From: Porphyra umbilicalis
Taxonomy: Eukaryota > Rhodophyta > Bangiophyceae > Bangiales > Bangiaceae
Length of the DNA: 64,000 nt
NCBI GenBank assembly: GCA_002049455.2
Contig: KV918950.1
Location: 62,001 to 126,000, forward strand
Direction: 5' to 3'
Shown: positions 44,219 to 54,636 of the stretch, piece after piece
Position numbering within the stretch: position 1 is the first letter of the stretch
How the letters are laid out: each line of letters opens with the position of its first letter
Program-made: the position numbers and the translations under genes
The notes under the pieces: generated by a model
The model's database searches: none
Seen by the model: only the letters and a program-made list of their open reading frames with translations
What the model was told of the DNA's origin: nothing

Positions 44219-45519
44219 TACCTTCAACGCGAGATTCGAACCGTCCCGGTGAGATCCGAGAATGGTGGAACCCGATTGGGCGATCGCGGACTCTTACGGG
44301 CTCGCGCTGGCGTGACCGCCCGGGAGGCGGGAGTCGCGAAGGGGCGCCGATCCGTCCCAATCGGGGAGGGGTGGCGGTTCGCCGGCATCGGCCGCGACCG
44401 TCCGATCACGCACGCGCGTGCGTGCGTGGCGGGCAGCTTGATCTGCGGGTCAGATCGACGCTTACGCGTAGGCGTGCCCGCGCGGGCGGTTCCACGAGTG
44501 TGGGTACCTTAGTTCGGGGGCGGGCGCGGGGGCCAGGGTTAAGACCCGTGTTCGCGGCGGCGCGTCGAGCAGCACGTGCTGGGGTGACCATCGTCGGTGC
44601 CGTGTGGCGCCAGCTTCGTCGGGGGTTGACTACTCCGGCGACCAGGCGAAAGCCGGGACGCGGGTTCGTGTTACCGAGGGGGGGGGGGGGGGGGGGGGGG
44701 GTGCGTACCCTAAGGCCGTTTACCACCGTGTCTTGTGCGGGTCTGCGTTTGTCGGCACGAAGCCATCCCGTGTCATCGTGCTCGCGCACAGGTTGAGGCC
44801 TGGCCCTGTCCTAAGTATCGTTTTCAGCTTCGGGTACGGTATATACAAATCCTCGAATTCGAGTACGAGTGCTGGCCACGTCTATCTTCACGTGTATCAA
44901 TACGAAATATACCTTGAGAACACGGGTAGGAATCAATTCCGAAATTGATTGACTTCGAACAGCTGCCAACCTTTAGAAGCGCCAAGCGCCTATTTTTCCC
45001 GAGCATCTCGGATCCGTTCCGTCACGTGAGTCATCCTGTTTGCGGTGTTTTCAACAGCCTGCGTGAGAATTCTAACGGGCGCCCTTTGGCGAGCACACCA
45101 CGGTTCGGAAAATCCACCCCAACTAGAACCGTTGTAATATTAAAATCCAGTTCAAAGATGAACTGGTATTTAGCGGAGGTGAAACGACATAATTGCATTC
45201 GAATGGCGCGGTCTTCTGGCTTTAACTCCGCTCTCGGTCGGAACTGATAGATACCCACGGCTACCTACTCAATTGTTCATTTGGGTGTGGGTGCCAGCCG
45301 CCTTCCTGGCTACGGGTACGGGAGTTCAGACACTTACACCTGTAAAAACACCTACTCACAATATACGTATGGTAGGGCCTGGTTGAGGCCTAATGGCAAA
45401 GCTTGAGTTGGGGCGCTCTATCGCGAGGTGGCCAACCGCGAGGTCAAGAACCCGGTGAGTGTGGGGGGGGGGGGGGTGGGGGGGGGGAGCGGGGCGGCCG
45501 GGGGCGACGTGCCCGGCGG

Positions 45520-45830
45520 CGGCGGCGCGCAGCGGCGGCAAGGGCGGCAAGTCGAATGGGCGGCAAGGGCGGAAAGGTCGGCAAGGGCAGCAAGGGCGGC
45601 AAGGCGCAAGGACGGCAAGGTCGGCAAGGTCAGAATTGCGGGCGGCGCGCTCTGCGGCAAGGCGCAAAGGCGGCAAGGGCGGAAGTTCCGGCGGTGCGGG
45701 CGGCGCGCCTGGTGTCCAAGCACGGCGGCGGAACGGGCGGCAAGTCCGGCGGTGCGGGCGGCGCGCCTGGTGTCCAAGAACGGCGGCGGCAAGGGCGGCA
45801 AGCCCGGCTGTGCGGGCGGCGCGCCCGTTT
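45520..45830. repeat. ggcggcaagg-type minisatellite
   Basis: Irregular units of ggcggcaag, ggcggcgcg and similar; frames through it are Gly/Lys/Arg repeats and are not taken as genes. Confidence 0.6.
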
Positions 45831-46629
45831 GTTGTGGTTTCTGCCCGCAAAGCCGACGGGGCACCGCCCCGTCAGAAAACCTAGCACAGGATGCGAAGCG
45901 ACACAAAGGAGAAAGAACACGAACGCCTGGATCACAGGGCGCGGAGCGCACCAGAACGCCGGAACTAACGCGAACGCAACGCTGATTTATTCGAGTACGC
46001 ACGATGACCCCAAAGCATACTCTCATACACCCTCAGAAACAAGACGCAGGACGTGCACAATCCCGACCCAGGAAGAGATGGTCGTAGGGGGGCCGGGGCC
46101 CGGCGGGCCACGGTCCCTGATGCGGGGTCCTGGTGGCCCCTGCCACGGATCAAGGGACCTCCTTCCACTGGACGAGAGATATGGTCCATGGATTTAAGCC
46201 AGCTTGGACTGAAATTTCCCAATACATCACTAGGGACTTATCCCCAGATTTTCACGTCTCCGATCGAAGTCCTCATGGGATATCGACAGTGGCTGAGATT
46301 TATTCCTGGCCCCGGACTTTTCTCCGGTCAAAGAAGCTTCCACAAGCTTCCACGCCCCTCTAGGGGGCCCGGATCGAGAGGTCGCGTGGCCCCTCGTCCG
46401 CGTCAGGCCCTGCCCCACTCGGCCTCTGGGGAAGGGGGCTGTAAGCCTCGGGGGCGGCCCTAAGACCCACCTGGCATGCGCTCCGAAGGGGCGCCGCACA
46501 CCGCACCCTCTAGGGGCATTGCGTGTGTGCTCGCGGCCGCTCCCCCGGTTCAAACCGGGGGGGGTATCGCGTCATCAGAGGAGAGGGGGTTTCCCCAACA
46601 CCGCTGGCCAAGCGCGGCGGCGGCAACGG

Positions 46630-46860
46630 CGGCGGCGCCGGTGATTTGCCTTGCAGCGCGGCTACAATGGCCGGCGTCGCGGGCGATTTGCCTTGCGGCG
46701 CGGGTGACAACGGCCGGCGGCGCGGGCGATTTGCATTGCGGCGCGGGCAGTTTGCCTTGCGGCGCGGCGACAACGGCCGGCGTCCCGGGCGATTTGCCTT
46801 GCGGCGCAGGCAAGGGCGGCAACGGCCGGCGACGCGGGCAATTCGCCTTGCGGCTACGTA
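46630..46860. repeat. Tandem array, gcgggcgatttgccttgcggcg units
   Basis: Five or more diverged copies of a unit containing gggcgatttgccttgcggcg, separated by caacggccggcg spacers. Confidence 0.7.
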
Positions 46861-47168
46861 CGGAGGCGAAAAGGGTGTATACCCAGGTACCAGCATGGTT
46901 GACCCCGCAGCGATGGCGGTGGACGGCGGCAACGCCAACGGCGAGGCGCATGTGGCTCACGCCGTTGCGGGTGACGGACCCGAAGTCTATCGGTCCACCG
47001 ACCCGGAGATGTGAGTCAGCCTCAGCCTCGCGGCTCGTTCTACGCGCACGTTGGCCCGACCGAGGTGGTCGATGGGGTCCCGGTCAATTCTGACTAGAGT
47101 CTGTACGACATTTTCGTCCGCAACCGCGCTCGCGCGCACACTCGGGTTTTCTACTGTGCATTTCTCTG

Positions 47169-47792
47169 TCAGTCATCATAGCGATGTAGGAAGTGGCAGG
47201 CAAGCATGGGCCATGGTGAAGGACTTGCATCCCTCGCATCTGTTGATGAAATGACTTGGTACTCGAAACATGCGCGTACGGCGGTAGCGTACCAACTGGT
47301 GTTGGTCAATTGTAGTATGACCACGGTTGCTTCCTCTCTGGTTGTCACCAAGCGTTGAAGGACTAAGTCCAAGTGTTGTACCGGGGGTACCAGAAACCCG
47401 TTGGGGAGCACTGGAACAGAAGGATCGCTCCCGATCAGTGTCGCCTGCGCGGATTTTGGCCTCACATATGTGTACGGACCGTAAACACGGTTCAGCCGCG
47501 GGAAATGCCACAAGAAAAGTTGGGGATCATACGCATAGTTGCTCGTCATGGACGGCAGAGTGGACTTAAGCCATGCGACAGGAAGTACTTCCTTAATTGC
47601 GGCGGCGGTAGTTGAATCTGTTCACGAGACATCGGCATGGATAACTCCGTCACCGGTAACATGGACATGTTGGATAGTGGGTATTCACGTGGAGTCCATG
47701 ACAATGTTGGCCACGGTTGTGAGCCCGGCCTGTCGGCGACTTCGTCGCGTTGGCGTTTGCCATTCGTACCCTGGTACATGCTTCTTCTTCTG
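47169..47792 (-). pseudogene. C-terminal extension of gypsy Pol, unusual
   Basis: The pol frame continues past the chromodomain stop for about 207 codons in the same frame, interrupted only by TGA at 47,685 and 47,622, to a stop at 47,169-47,171. Right after the stop at 47,793 it reads QKKKHVPGYEWQTPTRRSRR, later EVLPVAWLKSTLPSM, DPQLFLWHFPRLNRVYGPY, then NGFLVPPVQHLDLVLQRL and TREEATVVILQLTNTSWYA. The layout (F..L.R.YGP..., a -PP- motif, then a hydrophobic strand and -W-) recalls the Dam-methylase-like/'NPP' domain known from DIRS and some algal gypsy elements, but with VPP instead of NPP. That identification is tentative. Composition and frame continuity argue for real ancestral coding sequence. 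Confidence 0.5.
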
Positions 47793-50700
47793 TCAAAGAA
47801 AGCGCACCACCAGGTTGCGTGGGAGATTGTCCAGGGGTTCCCAGGTGTCGTCTTTCGACCCGTAGTCGAACCAGCGCACCTTAGCGCTATAGCTGTCGCC
47901 CGTCTGGCGTAAGCCTAGGAGTTTGTCAACCACATACTCATCGGCAGTTGCCGGGGGTGGCTTGCGTTGGTCAAGACCATCTAGCAGGGGGTGTGAAACC
48001 GTGTCCGTCGTCGTTGGACGAGGAGCTGGGGTGACATGGTCACTGCTGATACGTTTTTCCTCGCCGTCAATGTCAATGAAAAACGTGGAGGCGTCCGCGT
48101 CTGCGTCGATGACCACGAAGGGTCCAATGGCTTTGCTTTGCAGCTTGTTTTGCCGGTCGTGGTTTGTCGTGTATACGTAGTCGCCGATCTTGACGTCCGC
48201 ATTGCGGGTTGCGACCCGATGGTCGAAGTTGCGTTTGTAACGTTGTTGCGTCTTACGCAAGGCCTCGATTACGATGGGGATCTGCTTGCGCAGGCGGGCC
48301 ATGAACTCGTGTTTTCGAGCTAGGGGTGACCCATATTTGAGCGTTCCCTTATTGGTAAGCGGAGTGCCCGGGGGCAAGTTGCGAACCGTGAGGTTGGGGA
48401 TCCGCCTTGGGATGAAGAGTTCAAAGGTAGCGATACCCGCAGACCGGTGTGGTTGGCTGTTATATGCCGTGGTGATTTCCGGGAGGAGCTCGTCCCATCG
48501 TGATGGGTCGTCGGCGACGTAGTGTCTCAGCTGAGTAGCCATGGTACGGTTGTACCGTTCAACTTGCCCATTGGTTTGGGGATGATACGCCGTGGTGCGA
48601 ACCGTTTCAATGCCAAGCATTTTCATAACAGCGATGAAGAAGTTCGACATGAACTGGGGCCCTTGGTCCGCTAAGATCCGGTCCGGGGGCCCGTAGGCGG
48701 ACACTCATGCGTCTATGATGGCTGACGCCACGGACATGGCCGTAACTCGTCGTAAGGCGACGCACTTGGTGAGCTTGGCGAAGCGGTCGGTGATAACCAA
48801 GATGAAGCGATTGCCCTTCTTGGAGGCCGGGATGGGCCCAAAGATGTCAACGGACAGCTCTGTGAGAGGCTCCGTAGCCGGGAACAGCGTCAAGGGCGTG
48901 GTGTGTCGCCGCAAGGCGAGGCGGTTTTTGGCACAAGTTGCGCACTTGGTGATGGTGGTGTGGATGTCCGATACCATCGAAGGCCAGTAATATGCCTTTC
49001 GCATGGCGTAGTACATCCGGTTTATACCGGGGTGGGCTGCCACTGTGGCGTGATGCTCGAGCGTCAAGACGCGTTCGCGTACTGATTTTGGTATAACCAA
49101 TTGGTTGCCGTAAGGCGTCCGGCGATACAGAGCGTGATGCTCGTTGCGGAAGAAGGCCTTGGCCGTTTCGCGCTCAACGCGAGTGGACATCTCGACGCAG
49201 AAGTCGTCTGTTTGTTGTGCTTCGACAACATCGTCGAACTCCACCGGTTCCGGTGTGTCGGTACCCGTGTACCTCCCCGTTCTTAAGCCGTTGGCCGTCT
49301 CGGCCAATGCCAGACAAGGTATATCATCATGGATATCATCTGGCGGCGCCACCGTAGAGGCGCGCGACAGGAAGTCGGGCAAGTGGTGCGATGCACCTGG
49401 TTTATAAACCATATCGAATGTGTATTCGGAGAGGCGAAGTCGCCATCGCATCACGCGTCCGCTTGAGTCAGTTGTGCTGTAGATCCAGCTAAGTGCTTGG
49501 CGTAACGTTCGGATGAGGAACCGTTGCCCATTGAGGAAGTGCCTCAACTTGATGACAGCCCACACGACGCCGAGGCATTCGCGCTTCGTTTTGGAGTAGT
49601 TTTGCTCTGCAGCAGTGAGTCCTCGGCTCCAATATCCGACAGGATGAAGCAGTTCGCCCGGTTTCTCCTGGAGGAGGGTACAACCAACTTGGTCGGCACA
49701 TGCGTCAACGTCAACGACGAGCTTCCGATTGGCCTTTTGCAAGGCAAGTACCGGTGGGCACAACAGTGTGTTTCGAAGGTCTTCGAATGCAGCGATGGCC
49801 ACGTCCGTTGGTGGTGGTAGATCCGGTGGGATCTCGGCCCTAGTCAGGGCGTTCAGGGGCTTTGCTCGTTTGGCAAAGTCCTTGACGAGACGTCGATAGA
49901 CGTTGCACATGCCCAAGAAGCTTTTCAGCTGGGTCTTCGTCGTTGGGAACTTGGCGTGCTTCAGAGCATCCACGTTCTTGTTATGCACGTGTAGTTGCCC
50001 GGGGTGGACAATGTGTCCGAGGAACTCGACTTCGTCGGAGAACCACGTGCACTTTTCCAAGTTTAGGGTAACCCCGGCTTCGCGCATACGGTGCAGAACC
50101 ATATCAACGTCCTTGACGTGTTGATCCGCGTTTGCGGAGAAGATGATGACATCGTCTAAGTAGACAAGGCGTATCTGCCACTTTAAGCCCGAGAGGAAAA
50201 GATCCAACGCGCGCTGAAAGGTAGCGGGCGCGTTCGTCAAGCCGAAAGGCATTAATAACCAGTGGTATGTACCACAATGCGTTGTGAACGCCGTCTTCTC
50301 TTGGTCTTCCTTGCGTAAGGGCACTTGCAAGTACCCCGCGGTGCAGTCGAGAGACGGGAACACCTGGGCATCTCCCAGGGAGTCAAGGCAGTCCTCCATC
50401 CGAGGCAAGAGATAAGCATCCTTCTTTGTGATGTTGTTTCACCGACGATAGTCGACACAGAATCGGGCTTTGCCGTTCTTTTTTGGTACAATTACCACGG
50501 GGCTTGCCCAAGCACTATGGCTAGGGGCAATGACGTTGAGCTTAAACATCTTGTTAATCTGATCAGCGATGATCTGCCGTTTGAACGGCCCGGTCCGGTA
50601 GGGTTGGGCCCGTATGGGCAGAGCGTCTGGAGGATTGACGATGGCGTGCTGCGTAGCACGGATGACACCTAGGGTTCCATCCCACATCGACGAATGCGTC

Positions 50701-50867
50701 TTGAGCATGTCTCGAATCTGCTTGTGCAGGTACTCTGGGGCCTCACTGAGGTCGAGGTCTTCCAATTGTGTCACGACTCGCGTCGTCCGATGAAGTATCG
50801 GTTCCATCTTTTGGAGTGTTGTCATCCAAGACGGCGGCCAACATCGGCCCTTGGTAGGGTTCTGCAA
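47793..50867 (-). pseudogene. Gypsy Pol: RT, RNase H, integrase, chromodomain
   Basis: Minus frame 50,867-47,793 with TGA stops at 50,439-50,441 and 48,705-48,707. Reverse transcriptase begins near WASPVVIVPKKNGKARFCVD, with VFPSLDCTAGYLQVPL and the catalytic VYLDDVIIF. RNase H has VDVDACADQVGCTLLQ and TKRECLGVVWAVIKL. Integrase has the HHCC finger (HATVAAHPGIN...CATC), then VDIFGPIP, LADQGPQFMS and NGQVERYNRT (the D, D, E motifs), and ends in a chromodomain (EYVVDKLLGLRQ...VRWFDYGSKDDTWEPLDNL). The stop at 48,705 falls where many integrases of this type have Trp. A linker upstream (51,054-50,760, VKLCNFGKDQVIVRKNSTLG) is in another frame, implying two compensating frameshifts between protease and RT. 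Confidence 0.85.
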
Positions 50868-50927
50868 ATCCTAAGGTTGAGTTCTTGCGAACGATGACTT
50901 GGTCTTTGCCAAAGTTGCATAACTTGA

Positions 50928-51620
50928 CTAAGAAGGGTTCGTCGGGCTTGACGATGGCGAGGCCGCGGGCGACCGCCATTGACTTATGTCGGCATAACCG
51001 AGCGTTCGGTGTGATGGTAACCATACCAGAGTGTCGCATGTGGCCATTATCCACTCCTCTTGTTGCCTGTCGACACGAACCTGTTTACAAGCTCTCACCC
51101 TTGCGGGTTTGTCTTGCCAATGGCGGTCCCAGGCACTGTCGTTAATACAAGCAAAGATCGGCGTTGGCCGAGGAAGCTCCTCCGTGCAGCGCACGTGTTC
51201 CTGCCGGACGATCTTACGCAAACGCGGCAAGATCTCCTCGATGTTTTGTTCAATGAACTCGGTGCCAAGGATGCACGGGACTGACAAGTTGTCGGAAACG
51301 AGAAATCTGTCGAATAGACGTACACATCCGGTGTCTACATACAGATGTATGGCATACTTCGTCACGAGACGATTGTTGTTGGCATCTCGGATGTGCGGGA
51401 GCGGGGTCAACTCTTCGGCGTAAGCCATCCAGTTCGCAGGGAGAGCACTAGCTCGCACTATGTTCACCCCGGCGCCCGTGTCAAGTACAAGGCGGCAGCT
51501 CCGCATCACGCGCAGGCACGGGCCAAGCGTGGCGGCGATCTCGTGGTGCCGTAAGGCACGGCGCAACAGTTTTGTTACCGTACGCTTTCGCGTTCCGCCG
51601 GGCAACCCCAAGTCGGGCAC
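50928..51620 (-). CDS. Gypsy aspartic protease region
   Basis: Minus frame one step (-1) from gag and overlapping it by 46 bases. It carries the active site CRLVLDTGAGVNIV near residue 42-55 and the hydrophobic-hydrophobic-Gly motif VPCILGTEF near 113. The last about 35 codons (from roughly 51,040) are out of frame relative to the natural linker, which continues in the next frame, so the frame end at 50,928 is not the original end. It shares the frame with RT/integrase. Confidence 0.75.
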   Translation of the reverse strand: MPDLGLPGGTRKRTVTKLLRRALRHHEIAATLGPCLRVMRSCRLVLDTGAGVNIVRASALPANWMAYAEELTPLPHIRDANNNRLVTKYAIHLYVDTGCVRLFDRFLVSDNLSVPCILGTEFIEQNIEEILPRLRKIVRQEHVRCTEELPRPTPIFACINDSAWDRHWQDKPARVRACKQVRVDRQQEEWIMATCDTLVWLPSHRTLGYADISQWRSPAASPSSSPTNPS

Positions 51621-53317
51621 CCGGCTTGGGCGTTTTTCGAGTCATCCACGGCGTCGGCCGGATGTTCGATCTCGTCTTCATCGACGTTACTGTCGGCAAT
51701 GGCATGAACTCCGATAGGCGGTTGGCGACGCTCGCGAGGGCCATATGGTTCGGCACACTGTGCGGCGAAGTGCCCCGGCTTGTTACAATTGTAACAGATG
51801 TCAGCCCGATTGGCTTGAGGGAGGGCGGCCCGCGGGGGCGGCGGGGTGCGAACAGGTGTGAACGGTCGCTCCGTCGTCGTCCGCTGGTCCTGTGTCGCGT
51901 AAGCGACTTTGATTGCCGTTAGGCGGGTCATCTTGAGCTGCAAGAGCAGCTTGTGGGAGCCGTCCCAGTACATCTGGGCGGTAGCAACAATCTCGGAAAG
52001 AGTCCGATCCGGAAATTGTTCATTCAAGACCCGAACGTGCGCTTGCACAAGGTCCGAAAGACCAGTGATGAAGACGTCCTTAACGTCTTGCATGTCAAAC
52101 AAACCGTTCAGGAGGTCGCATTGCGTTTCTGCGCGGTGACCAAAGGCCGTGGGCGCCTCGTTGTGTTGTTGCTTCATCGTAATGATGTCTTGGTAGGCGT
52201 TAGCCATAGTTGCGTGTGTCGCATACTTGGAAAAAAGCCAGTTGACGGCATCTCCGTATGTACGGATTGCATAACGCTTACGTCCGAGGGTGCTGTTAAG
52301 CGCGCCGGAGAAGGCCATATTGGCGTTGCCGGATAGGCGGAAGACCATGCGCGGAAGGGCTTGACCGTGCTTCAGCGCAGCCGCTTCGCACGCGCGGCGA
52401 AAGGTCGTAAAGAACGTGAAGATGCCCAAGGGCAGGGCTCCTGTGAATGGTTGTTGCCCATGTAATGCTCCGTCTAAACGTTTGTCGAGACGATGCGACC
52501 GTTGTGCCTTCTTAGGCGTATACGTCAGTTGACGGCGGATCAAGAAGTACGTCCTGTAGTCCAGGAGTGTCTTGAAGTGGCAATTAGCCGGGCGGATCAC
52601 CTTGATCCTATCGGCTTTTTCAAGTCGCTCCTTCCGTTTGGTGGGGGTCGCGGGGCGCTTGCGCGCGGCCGCGTTTGACTCGCTCGAGCTGTTGCTCGGT
52701 GAGCACCCACTTGGGGGCGACGGCGGGCCTGGCGGCCTGTGGCCATTGTCCGAAGAGGACGTGTCCGTCGCGTTGGAGTTGTCGTCGTCTGACGACATCG
52801 GGCTTGATCCAGAGGCGTAATCATCGGAAGATGAGGAAGGCGCGGTGTTAGCCGGATCGTCCTTGCGGACGGACTTGTCTTTAGTCACCTTGCTTGTCTT
52901 CTTGTTATTCTTAGTCTTGTCGCCCGACTGGCGGCGAGACTTAGCCACACGGCGTTCCACCTCATGAGAGTCGACCTTGCGCAGGGCCTCGACGTCGTCG
53001 ACCAACTTGTCATTGGCTCGCGCCAGAGACTCGTTCGTCTGTTCTTGGGCCGTTAGGCGTCGCTGAAGTCCTTCAACGGCCGCCTTCAGGCTCTCCACCA
53101 CCTGCATCTGCCCGGAGGCGGCCTGATCCGCAGGGATGGGAGGATTAGGAGCACCGTCCGTTGGGGCGTCGGAGGCGGCAGGAGTGCCTTGTCCCCCGCC
53201 CGGCGGCCGGTAGCCAGCTGGCAACTTGCCGTCTCTGGCTCGCCGAGTGCCGCCGGTACCACCAGTAGACATGTCGGGACCTGAACAAAGTGTTTCGACT
53301 TGGCTAACGCCCTGCAC
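51575..53317 (-). CDS. Gypsy Gag
   Basis: About 565-580 codons, open. The ATG at 53,272 (MSTGGTGG) is the likely start; the frame is open further upstream. It has a Pro/Gly-rich N-terminus, a coiled-coil-like segment (VVESLKAAVEGLQRRL...), a Ser/Asp-rich acidic linker, a capsid-like region (about residues 240-490) and one CCHC knuckle CYNCNKPGHFAAQC near residue 535. It ends at TAA 51,575. Gag forms the particle and binds the RNA. Remarkably, it has no stops although pol downstream has many. Confidence 0.85.
   Translation of the reverse strand: MQGVSQVETLCSGPDMSTGGTGGTRRARDGKLPAGYRPPGGGQGTPAASDAPTDGAPNPPIPADQAASGQMQVVESLKAAVEGLQRRLTAQEQTNESLARANDKLVDDVEALRKVDSHEVERRVAKSRRQSGDKTKNNKKTSKVTKDKSVRKDDPANTAPSSSSDDYASGSSPMSSDDDNSNATDTSSSDNGHRPPGPPSPPSGCSPSNSSSESNAAARKRPATPTKRKERLEKADRIKVIRPANCHFKTLLDYRTYFLIRRQLTYTPKKAQRSHRLDKRLDGALHGQQPFTGALPLGIFTFFTTFRRACEAAALKHGQALPRMVFRLSGNANMAFSGALNSTLGRKRYAIRTYGDAVNWLFSKYATHATMANAYQDIITMKQQHNEAPTAFGHRAETQCDLLNGLFDMQDVKDVFITGLSDLVQAHVRVLNEQFPDRTLSEIVATAQMYWDGSHKLLLQLKMTRLTAIKVAYATQDQRTTTERPFTPVRTPPPPRAALPQANRADICYNCNKPGHFAAQCAEPYGPRERRQPPIGVHAIADSNVDEDEIEHPADAVDDSKNAQAGCPTWGCPAERESVR
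51632..51638 (-). promoter_or_regulatory. Candidate -1 frameshift site, gag to protease
   Basis: On the minus strand G-AAA-AAC lies in the gag frame inside the window where the -1 frame is open. Two bases on, CCAAGCCGGG and CCCGACTTGG can form a 9-pair stem with one mismatch. The heptamer is not a perfect X-XXY-YYZ because the first base is G, so this is only a candidate. Confidence 0.35.
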
Positions 53318-53502
53318 GCCAAAGTCGAAGATCTCAACCGTGATGCCCCCGGCACCACGCCCACAAGTCGATGGCTTACGCCCCGCGCGCCAAGCGACCG
53401 AATCGACACCGTCACAATGCCACGAGGCAGCGAGAAAGTTCTTGGGAATACCGTGCCGCGAGGCACGATGAAGGCGAGGGTATCCCCTGCTGCTCCAGCA
53501 AA

Positions 53503-53898
53503 TGTGGTATTAATAACGTTAGTTCAATTACCAGTGTACTGAGACCGACCGTAGCCAAGCAATAAAGCGAGTTCTATCGCCGTCGCGGCGAGGAAGAAAT
53601 ACTTTTTGTTGAAGGGCGTCCGATGGGGAGCCGGGAGGTGCCCACGACGGCGACCCCGGACCCACGGTGATTTAAAACAAACGAGGGCACCGGTCAATCG
53701 ACCGCCGGATCACAAGCGATCATAAAGAGTGCCGGCATACAGATAAGACAGGCAAGCAAACAAACAATAAAAAATGAACAATGCGGAAGTAATCATCCAA
53801 AGGGCGTGCCACAGACCAATTCCCACAATACATGGGCTTTGGCCTGTCAAGGAGGCTACTTGTGGTCAAGTACCAATTGGGAGCGGAGATATGCTCCA
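53503..53898 (-). repeat. 5' LTR of the gypsy element
   Basis: On the minus strand it begins TGGAGCATATCTCCGCTCCC and ends TATTAATACCACA; 396 bp, about 6% different from the 3' LTR. Confidence 0.85.
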
Positions 53899-54290
53899 GT
53901 TACAGGCGCCTCGTCGCGCGGCGATCAGTCCCACCCGCCCGCCCGTGCCATCTAGTGGCGCGGTTACAGGCGCCTCGTCGCGCGGCGATCAGTCCTACCC
54001 GCCCGCCCGTGCGCCGTGTCGGCCGCCCCGCCCGCCGTGCGCAGGTGCGCTGCGCGGCGGAGTGACGGCCTCGCCAGTGGGCGCCGCGCGACGCCGGCGG
54101 GCCGCCGCCGCTGCGGTGGCGCAGGCGGCACCCCTTTCCTCGCCCGACGCCCCCCCCACCACGGCACTGTAGCTGTCCGTGCCCCTGTGCGCGCTCACGG
54201 CCATAGAGCCGTCCGGCGAGCCCGGTGTCAATGCGTCGCCGAGCACGCCACCGCCCTGAGGGCCAGGGTATTGCACGCAGGTGCCTGGAA
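53899..54290 (+). repeat. Repeat family copy C (right part of split copy)
   Basis: Continues copy B after the gypsy element, starting GTTACaggcgcctcgtcgcg. It contains a local tandem duplication of about 65 bp (gttacaggcgcctcgtcgcg at 53,899 and again at about 53,964). Ends ..gcacgcaggtgcctgg. The same duplication is present in the inverted copy E. Confidence 0.85.
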
Positions 54291-54636
54291 TCAATTGTGA
54301 TTCTGGGTCAAGTAGCCCTTCAAGTTGGGATCAAGCCCGAATCGGATTCGTCCAAATCCGAGATCGTTCGGAACAGACAGTATTGGAGTGACCAGATCGT
54401 TTCCTCCGGAGGTGTACACACCACAGCGGCCGATGAACTGCGCTTCTCAACGTGCTTTTTGGTGTGCTCACGCGGAACCCGTCATCGAAGGTTACTACAA
54501 AGTTTGAAACCGTTTGGAGCAAGCAAGCCAACGATAGGCTCCAAAACACCAGGTGTCTAATAGAATGGGATAGACTTCGGCGGCTGGCTCGGCCGTTTCA
54601 TATTCAAAAAGCCAAATATAAATCCAGGAGATCATG
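54291..54636 (+). repeat. Tail segment T, forward arm of inverted duplication
   Basis: Begins aatcaattgtgattctgggt and ends ..aaatccaggagatcatg. Nearly identical, in inverted orientation, to 56,033-56,390. Differences are few (for example gtctaataga versus gtcaaataga and the last bases before the next repeat). No coding function. Confidence 0.85.

Larger units (their letters stand above)
44219..47168. other. 3' non-coding region of the gypsy element
   Basis: About 3 kb between the last pol-frame stop and the 3' LTR. It holds a G24 run (44,678-44,701), an AT-richer stretch (44,800-45,380) with ambiguous frames on both strands, a ggcggcaagg-type minisatellite (about 45,520-45,830) and a second array of gcgggcgatttgccttgcgg-type units (about 46,630-46,860). 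These may be later insertions into the element; no boundaries were found. Confidence 0.5.
43819..53903 (-). mobile_element. Ty3/gypsy chromovirus retrotransposon, 10.07 kb
   Basis: Two about 395-bp repeats with TG..CA ends bracket a minus-strand gag-pol region, and both outer sides carry GTTAC (43,819-43,823; 53,899-53,903). Across the empty site, repeat-family parts B and C join into one continuous copy, confirming the boundaries. In the minus direction: 5' LTR 53,898-53,503; a candidate primer site TGGAGCAGCAGGGG five bases inside; gag; protease; reverse transcriptase/RNase H; integrase with chromodomain; an extra coding region to 47,169; then about 3 kb without recognisable genes; 3' LTR 44,218-43,824. 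The LTRs differ at roughly 25 positions (about 6%), and pol has stops and frameshifts, so the element is old and dead. Confidence 0.9.

Noticed and set aside
44215-44250. gcgagattcgaaccg, resembling an inverted tRNA T-loop
   Set aside because: The flanking bases do not pair as a T-stem and no further tRNA arms fit; it lies just inside the gypsy 3' LTR.
45403-46197. Gly/Lys/Arg repeat protein on the plus strand
   Set aside because: It reads through a ggcggcaagg minisatellite in the non-coding 3' part of an old gypsy element; all three frames give similar repeats.
46535-46566. cccccggttcaaaccggggg, resembling a tRNA T-arm
   Set aside because: The stem is seven pairs with a six-base loop, not five and seven, and no acceptor, D or anticodon arm could be found.
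47169-47549. A separate envelope-like third gene in the gypsy element
   Set aside because: It is in the same frame as pol and continuous with it apart from TGA codons; no signal peptide or membrane segment is visible.
47622-50441. TGA reassigned to tryptophan in this genome
   Set aside because: The intact Copia frame uses TGG and ends in TGA, gag of the second copia-type element also ends in TGA, and only one of five TGA sites in pol is at a usual Trp.
43824-54290. Treating the two 395-bp repeats as independent solo elements
   Set aside because: The shared GTTAC flank and rejoining of the interrupted repeat copy show that they are the LTR pair of one gypsy element.
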